Assembly (NCBI RefSeq): GCF_040605455.1
Contig: NZ_JBEXCV010000021.1
Coordinates: 1 to 64,000 of the forward strand
Direction: 5' to 3'
DNA from: Embleya sp040605455
GTDB lineage: Bacteria; Actinomycetota; Actinomycetes; Streptomycetales; Streptomycetaceae
DNA: 64,000 bases
Shown here: positions 1 through 7,799 of the stretch, one piece after another
Position numbering within the stretch: the first letter of the stretch is position 1
Layout: each line of letters begins with the position of its first letter
Notes under the pieces: model-generated
Database searches by the model: none
Told to the model about the DNA's origin: nothing
What the model saw: only the letters and a program-made list of their open reading frames with translations
Program-made: the position numbers and the translations under genes

Positions 1-842
1 CCGGCGGCCGGCTCGGCGCCGGCCAGGGGGTGCGCGCCGCCCGGGCGAGCGGTGCGGCCTGGACCGAGGAGCCGCTCGGCGCCCTGTGGGACGTCCCGCC
101 GGCCACCCAGGTCGACCGCGTCGTCGGCCACCGCGACCTGCCCGCGGACGACCGCCCCGCGGGCGCCGACCTGCTCTTCCTCGACGTCACCGTGCTCGGC
201 CCGACCCCCGGCGCCCGGGACCGGGTCCGCGCCGTCTGCGCGGAACTGGACGTGCACCTGCTCGTCGCGCACGCCGATCCCGCCTTCGCCTACCGCGACA
301 ACCTGCGTCTGCTCGCGACCTGCCCGGGACTGCGGTTGCGGTTGATCGGCCGACTCGAACCCGGCACGGATCGTGCGGTCCGGGTGCTTGCGGTCGGCAT
401 TCCGCCGGGCGAGGGCCCCACCCTGCGGCTGGCCGAGGACCGACTGGGCCGCGTCGACCTGGGCCTGGACCGACTGCACCGTGCCGACCTCCCGGCAGCG
501 GCCTCGATTTCCACCGCGACCGTGGCGACCGAGGAACTCCCGGCCGGCCCGTTGTACCTGATGCACCGTCACGTAGAGCGAGCGATCAGCGGCGGTCGGC
601 CGGTGCTTGCCCTGGCCGGTTCCACCGCCGCCGATACCGCCCGCCTGCGCCGGGTCGGCCTGGCCACGGGAGCGAGCCTGGTCGAGCGCCTCACGCACGT
701 CGCGGCGGGCCGCGAACGGGATGTTTTCGGGCGTCTTCGCGCGGGCGACAACGACCTTTTGTCCGCTGCATGGCTGGCCGCCGCCGTGTACGCGCAAACC
801 GTCGAAGGCGCTCTGACCAGGGCTGTTTGGTCCGCCGAGTAG
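1..842 (+). CDS. Unrecognised protein, 5' end cut by window edge
   Basis: The frame is open to the left edge, so the first visible GTG at 30 need not be the real start; at least 270 residues are visible. The visible part is rich in Leu, Arg, Ala and Asp, with alternating hydrophobic strands and helices such as LLFLDVTVLGPTP and GRPVLALAGSTAADTARLRR, suggesting a soluble alpha/beta protein. I see no signal peptide, membrane segment, P-loop or zinc motif. The stop TAG at 840-842 lies about 70 nt before tRNA-Thr. I do not recognise the family and propose no function. Codon use looks like the neighbouring genes. Confidence 0.6.
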   Translation, partial: GGRLGAGQGVRAARASGAAWTEEPLGALWDVPPATQVDRVVGHRDLPADDRPAGADLLFLDVTVLGPTPGARDRVRAVCAELDVHLLVAHADPAFAYRDNLRLLATCPGLRLRLIGRLEPGTDRAVRVLAVGIPPGEGPTLRLAEDRLGRVDLGLDRLHRADLPAAASISTATVATEELPAGPLYLMHRHVERAISGGRPVLALAGSTAADTARLRRVGLATGASLVERLTHVAAGRERDVFGRLRAGDNDLLSAAWLAAAVYAQTVEGALTRAVWSAE

Positions 843-894
843 TGGAACCGTGGGCGTTGCGCCAATCGATTTCCGATCGGCGACAGGCAACGTG

Positions 895-900
895 TATGGT
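895..900 (+). promoter_or_regulatory. Possible -10 box of tRNA-Thr
   Basis: TATGGT ends 10 nt before the first base of tRNA-Thr, the right distance for a start a few bases upstream of the mature 5' end. A weak -35 (TTCCGA, 871-876) lies 18 nt upstream. Inferred from position and consensus only. Confidence 0.35.
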
Positions 901-910
901 TTTCCTGCTC

Positions 911-983
911 GCCCCAATAGCTCAGTCGGTAGAGCGTCTCCATGGTAAGGAGAAGGTCTACGGTTCGATTCCGTATTGGGGCT
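911..983 (+). tRNA. tRNA-Thr (GGT anticodon)
   Basis: Full cloverleaf: acceptor GCCCCAA (911-917) pairs with TTGGGGC (976-982), discriminator T at 983; D-stem GCTC/GAGC; anticodon stem TCTCC/GGAGA around loop ATGGTAA, anticodon GGT (944-946); T-stem TACGG/CCGTA with loop TTCGATT. The CCA end is not encoded. It decodes ACC/ACU. It is followed by a second tRNA and rpmG, as in other actinobacteria. Confidence 0.95.
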
Positions 984-996
984 CAGACGATGGGAT

Positions 997-1018
997 CCCC
1001 GCCTGGGAACAGGCGGGG
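997..1018 (+). terminator. Hairpin between tRNA-Thr and tRNA-Met
   Basis: CCCCGCCTG pairs with CAGGCGGGG around GGAA, a 9-bp perfect stem with no T-run after it. It may be a terminator or an RNA processing signal for the tRNA pair. Confidence 0.5.
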
Positions 1019-1028
1019 GCCTCGTTGA

Positions 1029-1101
1029 GGCGGCGTAGCTCAGACGGTAGAGCAAGCGGCTCATAATCGCTGTGTCACCGGTTCAAGTCCGGTCGCCGCT
1101 A
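1029..1101 (+). tRNA. tRNA-Met (CAT anticodon, elongator type)
   Basis: Acceptor GGCGGCG (1029-1035) pairs with CGCCGCT (1094-1100) with one G-T pair; D-stem GCTC/GAGC; anticodon stem AGCGG/TCGCT with loop CTCATAA, anticodon CAT at 1062-1064; T-stem ACCGG/CCGGT with loop TTCAAGT. The CCA end is encoded (1102-1104), unlike the neighbouring tRNA-Thr. Positions 1-72 can pair and the anticodon stem lacks the triple G-C run of initiators, so elongator Met is favoured. A lysidine-modified tRNA-Ile(CAT) cannot be excluded. Confidence 0.9.
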
Positions 1102-1180
1102 CCAAGCGAGCCGATTCGGGGGAGACTCCGCATCGGCTGCTTTTGCTGTATTCACCCCTGACCGCAAGGAAGGCACTCCA

Positions 1181-1345
1181 GTGGCTGCCACCGACGTCCG
1201 CCCGAAGATCACGCTGGCCTGCGTGGAGTGCAAGGAGCGGAACTACATCACCAAGAAGAACCGGCGCAACGACCCGGACCGTCTTGAGATGAAGAAGCAC
1301 TGCCCCCGCTGCAACGCGCACACCGCGCACCGCGAAACCCGCTAG
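1181..1345 (+). CDS. rpmG: 50S ribosomal protein L33, zinc-binding form
   Basis: A 54-residue protein, the usual L33 length, starting with GTG after the purine-rich AAGGAAGGCACTCCA. It carries two Cys pairs, CVEC near residue 14 and CPRC near residue 41, so it is the C+ paralogue that coordinates zinc. L33 sits near the E site of the large subunit. The gene follows tRNA-Met by about 80 nt and is followed by a terminator, so it may be cotranscribed with the tRNAs. Streptomyces often carry a second, zinc-free L33 under Zur control; none is seen in this window. Confidence 0.95.
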   Translation: MAATDVRPKITLACVECKERNYITKKNRRNDPDRLEMKKHCPRCNAHTAHRETR

Positions 1346-1366
1346 GCGGTTCGCACCACGACATCG

Positions 1367-1404
1367 ACGAGGCCACTCCCCGCCAAGGGGGGTGGCCTCG
1401 TTGT
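1367..1404 (+). terminator. Terminator after rpmG
   Basis: ACGAGGCCAC (1367-1376) pairs with GTGGCCTCGT (1392-1401), and CCCC/GGGG extends the stem inside. The tail is only TTG, typical of high-GC actinobacterial terminators. Confidence 0.75.
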
Positions 1405-1461
1405 CGTATTCTCCGCAGCGTTGCCCGCACCGGCCCGTCACCCACCAGGGAGAACCGCTTC

Positions 1462-1923
1462 ATGCCGCTGGACGCGAAGTTCATCGGGCGGACGTATCCG
1501 CCCACCGAGCCGTACGAGGTGGGTCGGGAGAAGATCCGCGAGTTCGCCGCCGCGATCGGCGACCCCGATCCCGCGTACAACGACCCAGAGGCGGCCAAGG
1601 CGCTGGGGCACCCGGACGTGATCGCACCGCCGACGTTCGCGATCGTGGTCACCATGCGTGCCGCAGACCAGGTCGTCTACGACCCCGAGCTCGGTCTCGA
1701 CTACTCGCGCGTCGTGCACGGCGACCAGAAGTTCACCTACACGCGCCCGGTCCGCGCGGGCGACCGGCTGACCGTGGTGACCACCGTGGACAACATCAAG
1801 TCCCTCGCGGGCAACGACATCCTCACCACGCGCGCCGAGGTGACCACCGTGGAGGGGGAGCACATCGTCACCGCGCTCTCGACCCTGGTGGCCCGTGCCG
1901 CGGCCGACGACTCGGAGGCATGA
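1462..1923 (+). CDS. MaoC N-terminal-type hotdog dehydratase subunit (HadA-like, UPF0336)
   Basis: A 153-residue hotdog-fold protein starting at ATG after GGGAGAA. It resembles the FAS1-like/MaoC N-terminal family: helix REKIREFAAAIGDPDPAYND near residues 23-42, then PDVIAPPTFAIVV and the hydrogen-bonded strands SRVVHGDQKFTYTRPVRAGD. In mycobacteria the HadA subunit lacks the catalytic pair and works with HadB; the pair dehydrates 3-hydroxyacyl-ACP. Here the gene is followed by a HadB-like gene two bases after its stop, so a heterodimer is likely. Mycolic acids are not expected in this lineage, so the substrate is unknown. Confidence 0.8.
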   Translation: MPLDAKFIGRTYPPTEPYEVGREKIREFAAAIGDPDPAYNDPEAAKALGHPDVIAPPTFAIVVTMRAADQVVYDPELGLDYSRVVHGDQKFTYTRPVRAGDRLTVVTTVDNIKSLAGNDILTTRAEVTTVEGEHIVTALSTLVARAAADDSEA

Positions 1924-1925
1924 TC

Positions 1926-2354
1926 ATGACCGCCAAGATCTCCTTCGACGACGTCGCGGTCGGCACCGAACTGCCCGCCCGCAGCTTCCCGGTCACCCGG
2001 GAGACGCTGGTCCGCTACGCGGGCGCCTCGGGCGACTTCAACCCGATCCACTGGAACGGTCGGTTCGCCGCCGAGGTCGGCCTGCCGGACGTGATCGCGC
2101 ACGGCATGTTCACCATGGCCGAGGCCGCGCGGGTGGTCACCGACTGGCTCGGGGACCCGGGAGCCCTGATCGAGTTCGGCGTGCGCTTCACCAAGCCGGT
2201 CGTGGTTCCGGACACCGTCGAGGGCGCGACCATCGAGGTCACCGGCAAGGTCGCGGTGCTTTTGGACGACCGCCGGGCCCGGGTGGACCTGCTGGTCACC
2301 GCCGGCGGCGCCAAGGTCCTGGGCGTGCCCAGGGCCGTGGTCCAGTTGGCCTGA
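1926..2354 (+). CDS. MaoC-family dehydratase (HadB-like catalytic subunit)
   Basis: A 142-residue MaoC hotdog protein. The hydratase motif GDFNPIHW (about residues 36-43) supplies the Asp and His used by (R)-specific enoyl hydratases, followed by LPDVIAHGMFTMAEAARVV. I chose ATG 1926 because GGAGG at 1914-1918 is 7 nt away; ATG 1920 overlaps the previous stop but is only 1 nt from that site. It probably pairs with the upstream HadA-like protein. The order rpmG, hadA-like, hadB-like, then tRNA-Trp and secE nearby matches the mycobacterial had locus. The actual acyl substrate cannot be read from sequence. Confidence 0.85.
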   Translation: MTAKISFDDVAVGTELPARSFPVTRETLVRYAGASGDFNPIHWNGRFAAEVGLPDVIAHGMFTMAEAARVVTDWLGDPGALIEFGVRFTKPVVVPDTVEGATIEVTGKVAVLLDDRRARVDLLVTAGGAKVLGVPRAVVQLA

Positions 2355-2389
2355 GTCCGGTACACATCGGGTAATGCGAGAATCCAACG

Positions 2390-3442
2390 GTGCAGCCTGA
2401 AACCGACGCGCCTCTCGCCTCCCTGACCACCCTCCGCCTCGGCGGCCCGGCTCGTCGGCTCCACACGGCCACGACCACCGACGCGGTGCTGGCGACCGTA
2501 CGCGCCGCCGACGAGCAGGGCACCCCGTTGCTCGTGCTCGGCGGCGGCAGCAACCTGGTCGTCGGCGACGACGGCTTCCCGGGCGACGTGCTGCGGATCG
2601 CCACCACCGGGCTGCGCGTGGACGGCACCCGGGTGAGCGTCGAGGCCGGCGTGCCGTGGGACGACGTGGTCACCGCCGCCGTCGCCGCGGGCCTGTCCGG
2701 CATCGAATGCCTCGCCGGCATCCCGGGCAGCGCCGGCGCGACCCCGGTGCAGAACGTCGGGGCCTACGGCCAGGAGGTCGCCGAGACGATCACCTCGGTC
2801 GCGGTCTACGACCGGACCGAGCACGGCCTGCGCACGCTGACCGCCGCCGAGTGCCGCTTCACCTACCGGCACAGCGTCTTCAAGGGCGACGACCGCTTCG
2901 TGGTGCTGCGCGTGTGCTTCGGCCTGCGCGACGACGCGGGCCGCTCGGCACCGATCCGATACGCCGAACTGGCCCGTACGCTCGGCGTCGAGCCGGGCGA
3001 GCGGGTCCCGGTCGCGGCGGCCCGCGCGGCGGTGCTGGACCTGCGGCGCGGCAAGGGCATGGTGCTCGACCCGGCCGACCACGACACGTGGAGCGCGGGT
3101 TCCTTCTTCACCAACCCGATCCTCACCCACGACGCCTTCGCCGAGCTGACCGCGCGGACCGCGCGGCATCTGGGCCCCGAGGTCACCCCGCCGTGCTACC
3201 CGTCCGGCGCCGACCACGTGAAGACCTCCGCGGCGTGGCTGATCGAACGGTCCGGCTTCGCCAAGGGCTACGGGCAGGGCCGGGCGCGTATCTCCACCAA
3301 GCACACGCTGGCCCTGACCAACCGCGGCGAGGCCAGCACCGAGGACCTGCTCACCCTGGCCCGTGAGGTCCGCGACGGCGTCCACGAAGCCTTCGGCGTG
3401 ACCCTGGTCAACGAACCGGTCCTGATCAACGCCAAACTCTGA
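2390..3442 (+). CDS. murB: UDP-N-acetylmuramate dehydrogenase
   Basis: A 350-residue MurB that reduces UDP-GlcNAc-enolpyruvate to UDP-MurNAc with NADPH and FAD in the cytoplasm, the second committed step of peptidoglycan precursor synthesis. The FAD-binding loop LGGGSNLVVGDDG lies at about residues 50-62, GSAGATPVQNVGAYGQE follows, and the proton-donor Ser is in SAGSFFTNP (Ser238). The C-terminal substrate domain ends with HTLALTNRG. The GTG start has no good Shine-Dalgarno; GAGAAT lies 6 nt upstream and could be a -10 box of a leaderless transcript. It is convergent with the adenosine deaminase gene. Confidence 0.95.
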   Translation: MQPETDAPLASLTTLRLGGPARRLHTATTTDAVLATVRAADEQGTPLLVLGGGSNLVVGDDGFPGDVLRIATTGLRVDGTRVSVEAGVPWDDVVTAAVAAGLSGIECLAGIPGSAGATPVQNVGAYGQEVAETITSVAVYDRTEHGLRTLTAAECRFTYRHSVFKGDDRFVVLRVCFGLRDDAGRSAPIRYAELARTLGVEPGERVPVAAARAAVLDLRRGKGMVLDPADHDTWSAGSFFTNPILTHDAFAELTARTARHLGPEVTPPCYPSGADHVKTSAAWLIERSGFAKGYGQGRARISTKHTLALTNRGEASTEDLLTLAREVRDGVHEAFGVTLVNEPVLINAKL

Positions 3443-3514
3443 CCCGCAAGCAGCCCGACCCCGGCCGCTGGGCCCGATCCGCCCACCACCTGCCCGAATC
3501 CCACGGCTTCCCCC

Positions 3515-4588
3515 TCACGCAACGGGCGGGCGGGCGGGAACCAAACCCACCTCGACCGAAGCGCCAGGTGACGTCAACCACCCGTCCACCCCGTCCAGCA
3601 GCGCCCGCTGCACGTGCGCCGGCGCCACCGAGCCCAGGATCGACTGCCGGGCAAGCTCGGCCAATTCCGCATCGTCGAACCCGTGCTCGTCCCTGGCCAG
3701 CTCGTACTGCGCGGCCAACCGGGAGCCGAACAACAACGGATCGTCGGCGCCCAGCGCGATCGGCACCCCCGCCTCGAACAACCTCCGCAGCGGCACGTCC
3801 GAGGCCTTGTCGTAGACGCCGAGCGCGACGTTGGAGGCCGGGCACACCTCGCACACGATCCGGCGCCGCGCGAGCAGCGCCATCAACTCGGGATCCTCCA
3901 CCACCCGGATCCCGTGCCCGAGCCGGCGCGCGCCCAACACGTCCACGCATTCACGGATACTGCGCGGCCCGTCCAACTCGCCGCCGTGCGGGTTCGCGAA
4001 CAGCCCGGCATGCCGGGCGATCTCGAAGGCCCGCTCGAACGCGGGCGCCCGACCCCGCCGCTCGTCGTTGGACAGCCCGAAGCCGACCACACCGCGATCG
4101 GTGTACTGCGCGGCGAGCCGGGCCAGCGTGCGCGCCTCCAACTGATGCTTGGTGCGATTCGCCGCGATCACCACCGCGATCCCGATTCCGGTCGCCTCCC
4201 GGGCTGCCTCCACCGCGTCCAGCACGATCTCGACCGCCGGCGTCAACCCGCCCAGGCGGGGTGCGTACGAGGTCGGATCCACCTGGATCTCCAGCCAGCC
4301 CGAGCCTTCGGCCCGGTCGTCCTCCGCCGCCTCGCGGACCAGCCGATGCATGTCGTCCGGGGTGCGCACACACGAGCGGGCGATGTCGTACAAGCGCTGG
4401 AATCGGAACCAGCCCCGCTCGTCGGTGGCCCGCAATCGTGGTGGTCGACCCGAGGTCAGCGAGTCGGGCAGCCGCACTCCGTGCAGATCCGCCAGTTCCA
4501 ACAGGGTTTCCGACCGCATGGATCCCGTGAAGTGCAGGTGGAGATGAGCCTTCGGGAGGGTGCGGACATCGCGTGCGGGACGATCCAT
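3515..4588 (-). CDS. add: Adenosine deaminase family protein
   Basis: A 357-residue metal-dependent deaminase of the adenosine/adenine deaminase family that hydrolyses the 6-amino group of a purine, in salvage. Zinc ligands are visible: HLHLHFTG (His15, His17), the NPHGGEL segment, the conserved LGHGIR motif and the Asp pair in LGADDPLLFGS. I prefer ATG 4588, which puts the metal motif near the N-terminus; GTG 4615 would add nine residues. CATGAT lies 6 nt upstream, so the mRNA may be leaderless. Whether the substrate is adenosine or a modified purine is not decided by these motifs. It lies downstream of the aminotransferase gene on the same strand. Confidence 0.85.
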   Translation of the reverse strand: MDRPARDVRTLPKAHLHLHFTGSMRSETLLELADLHGVRLPDSLTSGRPPRLRATDERGWFRFQRLYDIARSCVRTPDDMHRLVREAAEDDRAEGSGWLEIQVDPTSYAPRLGGLTPAVEIVLDAVEAAREATGIGIAVVIAANRTKHQLEARTLARLAAQYTDRGVVGFGLSNDERRGRAPAFERAFEIARHAGLFANPHGGELDGPRSIRECVDVLGARRLGHGIRVVEDPELMALLARRRIVCEVCPASNVALGVYDKASDVPLRRLFEAGVPIALGADDPLLFGSRLAAQYELARDEHGFDDAELAELARQSILGSVAPAHVQRALLDGVDGWLTSPGASVEVGLVPARPPVA

Positions 4589-4767
4589 CCACAGATCATG
4601 GACCACCGGCCCCACGTACGTGAGGGGTACCGCGGATGATCCCCCTGAAGGAGAGCCGAAACTTCGGGGGCCGGTACGTGAACGACCCCGCCGGCGCCCA
4701 CACCGAGGGCCGAACGCGCCGGGGCCGCCGCGCGCTCACCCGTACGACGGCCCCGGATCCGTCTCGA

Positions 4768-6018
4768 CTACTTCGCCTCGCCCAACAGCCGGGCGATCCG
4801 GCCGACCCCCTCGACCAGGTCCTCGTCGCCGAGCGCGTAGGACAACCGCAGGTAGCCCTGGGTGCCGAAGGCCTCACCCGGCACCACGGCCACCTCGACC
4901 TCGTCCAGGATCAGGTTCGCCAACTCGGCCGAGGTCGCGGGACGCACGCCCCGGATCTCCTTGCCGAGCACTCCCTTGACCGACGGGTATACGTAGAACG
5001 CGCCCTTGGGCTCGGGGCACCGCACCCCCGGGATCTCGTTCAGCATCCGCACGATCGTGCGCCGGCGACGGTCGAAGGCCACCTTCATCGTGTCCACCGC
5101 GGCCAGATCGCCGGTCAGCGCGGTGAGCGCGGCGGCCTGGGCGACGTTGCACACGTTCGAGGTGGCGTGCGACTGGAGGTTCGCGGCAGCCTTGATCACG
5201 TCCTTGGGGCCGATGATCCAGCCGACCCGCCAGCCGGTCATCGCGTACGTCTTGGCCACCCCGTTGACGATCAGGCAGCGGTCCGCCAGCTCCGGCACCA
5301 CCACCGGCATCGACACGAATTCGGTGTCGTCGTAGACCAGGTGCTCGTAGATCTCGTCGGTCAGCACCCACAGCCCGTGCTCGACCGCCCAGCGCCCGAT
5401 CGCCTCGGTCTGTTCCCGCGAGTACACCGCGCCGGTCGGGTTCGACGGCGAGACGAACACCAGCACCTTGGTGCGCTCGGTGCGCGCCGCCTCCAACTGC
5501 TCGACGGACACCAGGTAGTCGGTGCTCTCGTCGGCGACCACGTCCACCGAGACGCCACCCGCGAGCTTGATCGACTCCGGGTAGGTGGTCCAGTACGGCG
5601 CGGGCACGAGCACCTCGTCGCCCGGGTCCAGGATGGCCGCGAACGCCTCGTAGATCGCCTGCTTGCCACCGTTGGTGACGAGCACCTGGGCCGGGTCCAC
5701 CGCCAGGCCCGAGTCGCGCAGCGTCTTGGCGACGATCGCGGCCTTGAGCTCGGGCAGCCCACCGGCCGGCGTGTAGCGGTGGAACCTCGGCTCGCGACAG
5801 GCCGCGGCCGCCGCGTCCACGATGTAGTCGGGCGTCGGGAAGTCCGGCTCACCGGCGCCGAAGCCGACCACGGGGCGACCGGCGGCCTTGAGCGCCTTGG
5901 CCTTGGCGTCGACCGCGAGTGTCGCGGACTCGGCGATGGCACCGACGCGGGCCGAGATCCGGCGCTTCGACGCGGGCACGGACGGGGAGCTGGAGGTGGG
6001 AGCCGTCATGCCGGCCAT
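4768..6018 (-). CDS. aspC: Pyridoxal-phosphate aspartate aminotransferase (fold type I, class I)
   Basis: A 416-residue class I aminotransferase moving the amino group of aspartate to 2-oxoglutarate. GAGEPDFPTPDYI follows the N-terminal arm; NGGKQAIYEAF holds the phosphate contact; VSPSNPTGAVY contains the conserved Asn; the PLP lysine is Lys256 in GVAKTYAMTGWRVG; RLSYAL carries the substrate carboxylate Arg. ATG 6018 is chosen because GAGGTGG is 9 nt upstream; ATG 6009 is the alternative. Some homologues also accept prephenate or other oxo acids. The gene is close to secE/nusG as in Streptomyces but on the opposite strand. Confidence 0.9.
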   Translation of the reverse strand: MAGMTAPTSSSPSVPASKRRISARVGAIAESATLAVDAKAKALKAAGRPVVGFGAGEPDFPTPDYIVDAAAAACREPRFHRYTPAGGLPELKAAIVAKTLRDSGLAVDPAQVLVTNGGKQAIYEAFAAILDPGDEVLVPAPYWTTYPESIKLAGGVSVDVVADESTDYLVSVEQLEAARTERTKVLVFVSPSNPTGAVYSREQTEAIGRWAVEHGLWVLTDEIYEHLVYDDTEFVSMPVVVPELADRCLIVNGVAKTYAMTGWRVGWIIGPKDVIKAAANLQSHATSNVCNVAQAAALTALTGDLAAVDTMKVAFDRRRRTIVRMLNEIPGVRCPEPKGAFYVYPSVKGVLGKEIRGVRPATSAELANLILDEVEVAVVPGEAFGTQGYLRLSYALGDEDLVEGVGRIARLLGEAK

Positions 6019-6206
6019 GGTCGCATTCCACCTCGGCGCGGGCATGTCGAAATTCCGCGCCGAACCGCCGACCCGCGCGGCATGGGTTCGACCTGACGCA
6101 CTCGACCCCGTACACTCGACGCTTGGCGGTCCCAACATGCATGCTGCCGCGCCCGAAAATGTTGTGTTCTCGGGTCGGCGACTCCGCTAGGTTGATGACC
6201 GCGTGA

Positions 6207-6279
6207 AGGGCACTAGCTCAATTGGCAGAGCACCGGTCTCCAAAACCGGGGGTTGGGGGTTCAAGTCCCTCGTGCCCTG
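6207..6279 (+). tRNA. tRNA-Trp (CCA anticodon)
   Basis: Acceptor AGGGCAC (6207-6213) pairs with GTGCCCT (6272-6278), discriminator G at 6279. D-stem GCTC/GAGC; anticodon stem CCGGT/ACCGG with loop CTCCAAA, anticodon CCA; T-stem GGGGG/CCCTC with loop TTCAAGT. CCA is not encoded. A TAGGTT -10-like box at 6188-6193 precedes it. Its place directly before secE-nusG is conserved in actinobacteria. Confidence 0.95.
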
Positions 6280-6398
6280 CGATGTGCGACTGCGGTCGAT
6301 CCTCGGGTCGATCGTGACTCGTACGCAGTCAGCGCAAACTGTCGGCGCCGACAACCCCGTCGGTGATCCACGGTCGGACCGGATCAGGTGAGGACGAG

Positions 6399-6725
6399 TT
6401 GACGGAGGCCCACGGCTCCACGGCTACGCCTGAGCACAGCAGCTCTGATGGCCGCGGCTCCGACGACGAGCCCCCCGGCGGTCGCCGGGCGAATCGCCCG
6501 AAGGGTTCTTCGGGCAAGCCGGAGCAGAAAAAGAAGAACCTGTTCGCGCGGGCGGCTCTTTTCTACCGGCAAATCATCGCCGAGCTGCGCAAGGTCGTTT
6601 GGCCGACCCGCAACGAGCTGAGCACGTACACCACGGTGGTCATCGTGTTCTGTCTGATGATCATCGGAATCGTCTACGGACTCGACCTCGGCTTCGCGAA
6701 GGCCGCGCTCGCCATCTTCGGCTGA
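6399..6725 (+). CDS. secE: Preprotein translocase subunit SecE
   Basis: A small SecYEG subunit (108 residues from TTG 6399). The N-terminal half is charged and disordered; the conserved amphipathic segment FYRQIIAELRKVVWPTRNEL is followed by a single membrane span, TTVVIVFCLMIIGIVYGL, as in single-span actinobacterial SecE. I chose TTG 6399 because GAGGA is just upstream and the resulting start (LTEAHGS) resembles Streptomyces SecE; GTG 6363 in the same frame has no ribosome binding site. It stabilises SecY, encoded in this window at 35781. It is followed by nusG after 65 nt. Confidence 0.9.
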   Translation: MTEAHGSTATPEHSSSDGRGSDDEPPGGRRANRPKGSSGKPEQKKKNLFARAALFYRQIIAELRKVVWPTRNELSTYTTVVIVFCLMIIGIVYGLDLGFAKAALAIFG

Positions 6726-6790
6726 GCCCCATCCTTTCGTAGCGCGCCTGCAACGACCGTTCGACCCCCAGCCAGGAAGAAGCACCCAAC

Positions 6791-7627
6791 GTGTCTGACC
6801 CGAACCTGTCCGCCGACAACTCCGCCGACGAGACGGTGGCCCTGTCGGAGCAGGCGGAGGCCGCAGCTCTCGAGGACAAAGCCCTCGAGGACGCGGCCGA
6901 GGCCCCGGCCGTCTCCACCGATGACGAAGTGGAAGACACCGAGGCCACCGAGGACGACGCCGAGGACGCGGACGCCGCCGAGGACGACGACGCCGAGGCC
7001 GGCGACGACGCCGAGCTTGGGGACGCCCCCGAGAGCGACCCGGCCGAGGACTTCAAGGACGCGCTCCGTCGCGCCCCGGGCGAGTGGTACGTCATCCACT
7101 CGTACGCGGGCTACGAGAACCGCGTGAAGGCCAACCTCGAGTCCCGCACCACCTCGCTCAACATGGAGGACTACATCTTCCAGGTCGAGGTGCCGCAGGA
7201 AGAGGTCGTCGAGATCAAGAACGGCCAGCGCAAGACCGTCAAGCGCAACAAGTTCCCCGGCTACGTGCTGGTCCGGATGGACCTGACGAACGAGTCGTGG
7301 GGCGCCGTCCGGAACACCCCCGGGGTCACCGGCTTCGTCGGCAACGCGCACGAGCCCTTCCCGCTCACCCTCGACGAGGTCGTCAAGATCCTCGCCCCCG
7401 AGGAGGAGAAGGCGACCGGCGGCAGCGGCGCCAAGAGCACGACCGAGGTCAAGGTGCTCGACTTCGAGGTCGGCGACTCGGTCACCGTCATCGACGGCCC
7501 CTTCGCGACGCTGCAGGCGACGATCAACGAGATCAACGCCGACTCGCAGAAGGTCAAGGGCCTGGTGGAGATCTTCGGGCGCGAGACGCCGGTCGAGCTC
7601 TCGTTCAACCAGATCCAGAAGAACTGA
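6791..7627 (+). CDS. nusG: Transcription termination/antitermination factor NusG
   Basis: A 278-residue NusG with GTG start after AGGAAGAAG. The NGN domain begins near residue 98 (GEWYVIHSYAGYENRVKANL) and binds the polymerase clamp; KRNKFPGYVLVRM follows; the C-terminal KOW domain (about 222-275, EVGDSVTVIDGPFATL) contacts S10 or Rho. About 95 N-terminal residues form a strongly acidic Asp/Glu/Ala-rich tail, common in Streptomyces NusG but absent from the roughly 180-residue E. coli protein. It is in the secE-nusG-rplK-rplA cluster, coupling transcription to translation. Confidence 0.97.
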   Translation: MSDPNLSADNSADETVALSEQAEAAALEDKALEDAAEAPAVSTDDEVEDTEATEDDAEDADAAEDDDAEAGDDAELGDAPESDPAEDFKDALRRAPGEWYVIHSYAGYENRVKANLESRTTSLNMEDYIFQVEVPQEEVVEIKNGQRKTVKRNKFPGYVLVRMDLTNESWGAVRNTPGVTGFVGNAHEPFPLTLDEVVKILAPEEEKATGGSGAKSTTEVKVLDFEVGDSVTVIDGPFATLQATINEINADSQKVKGLVEIFGRETPVELSFNQIQKN

Positions 7628-7643
7628 TACTTCCCCCAGGTGG

Positions 7644-7663
7644 GACCCCGTTTCGTCGGGGTC
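7644..7663 (+). terminator. Hairpin after nusG
   Basis: GACCCCG (7644-7650) pairs with CGGGGTC (7657-7663) around TTTCGT, 17 nt after the nusG stop. There is no T-tail. It could reduce read-through into rplK or mark RNA processing. Confidence 0.45.
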
Positions 7664-7799
7664 GCATCCGGGTGGTGGACAAGGCGCCCTCGCAACGGTG
7701 GTTATCGTTGAGTGGGCGCCGCACCGCGTGGCGGGCCCGAACACGTCCGCGCTCCGCGTGGTGATCGGGACGTACATCTCGTCGAAGGACCCGGAAAAA

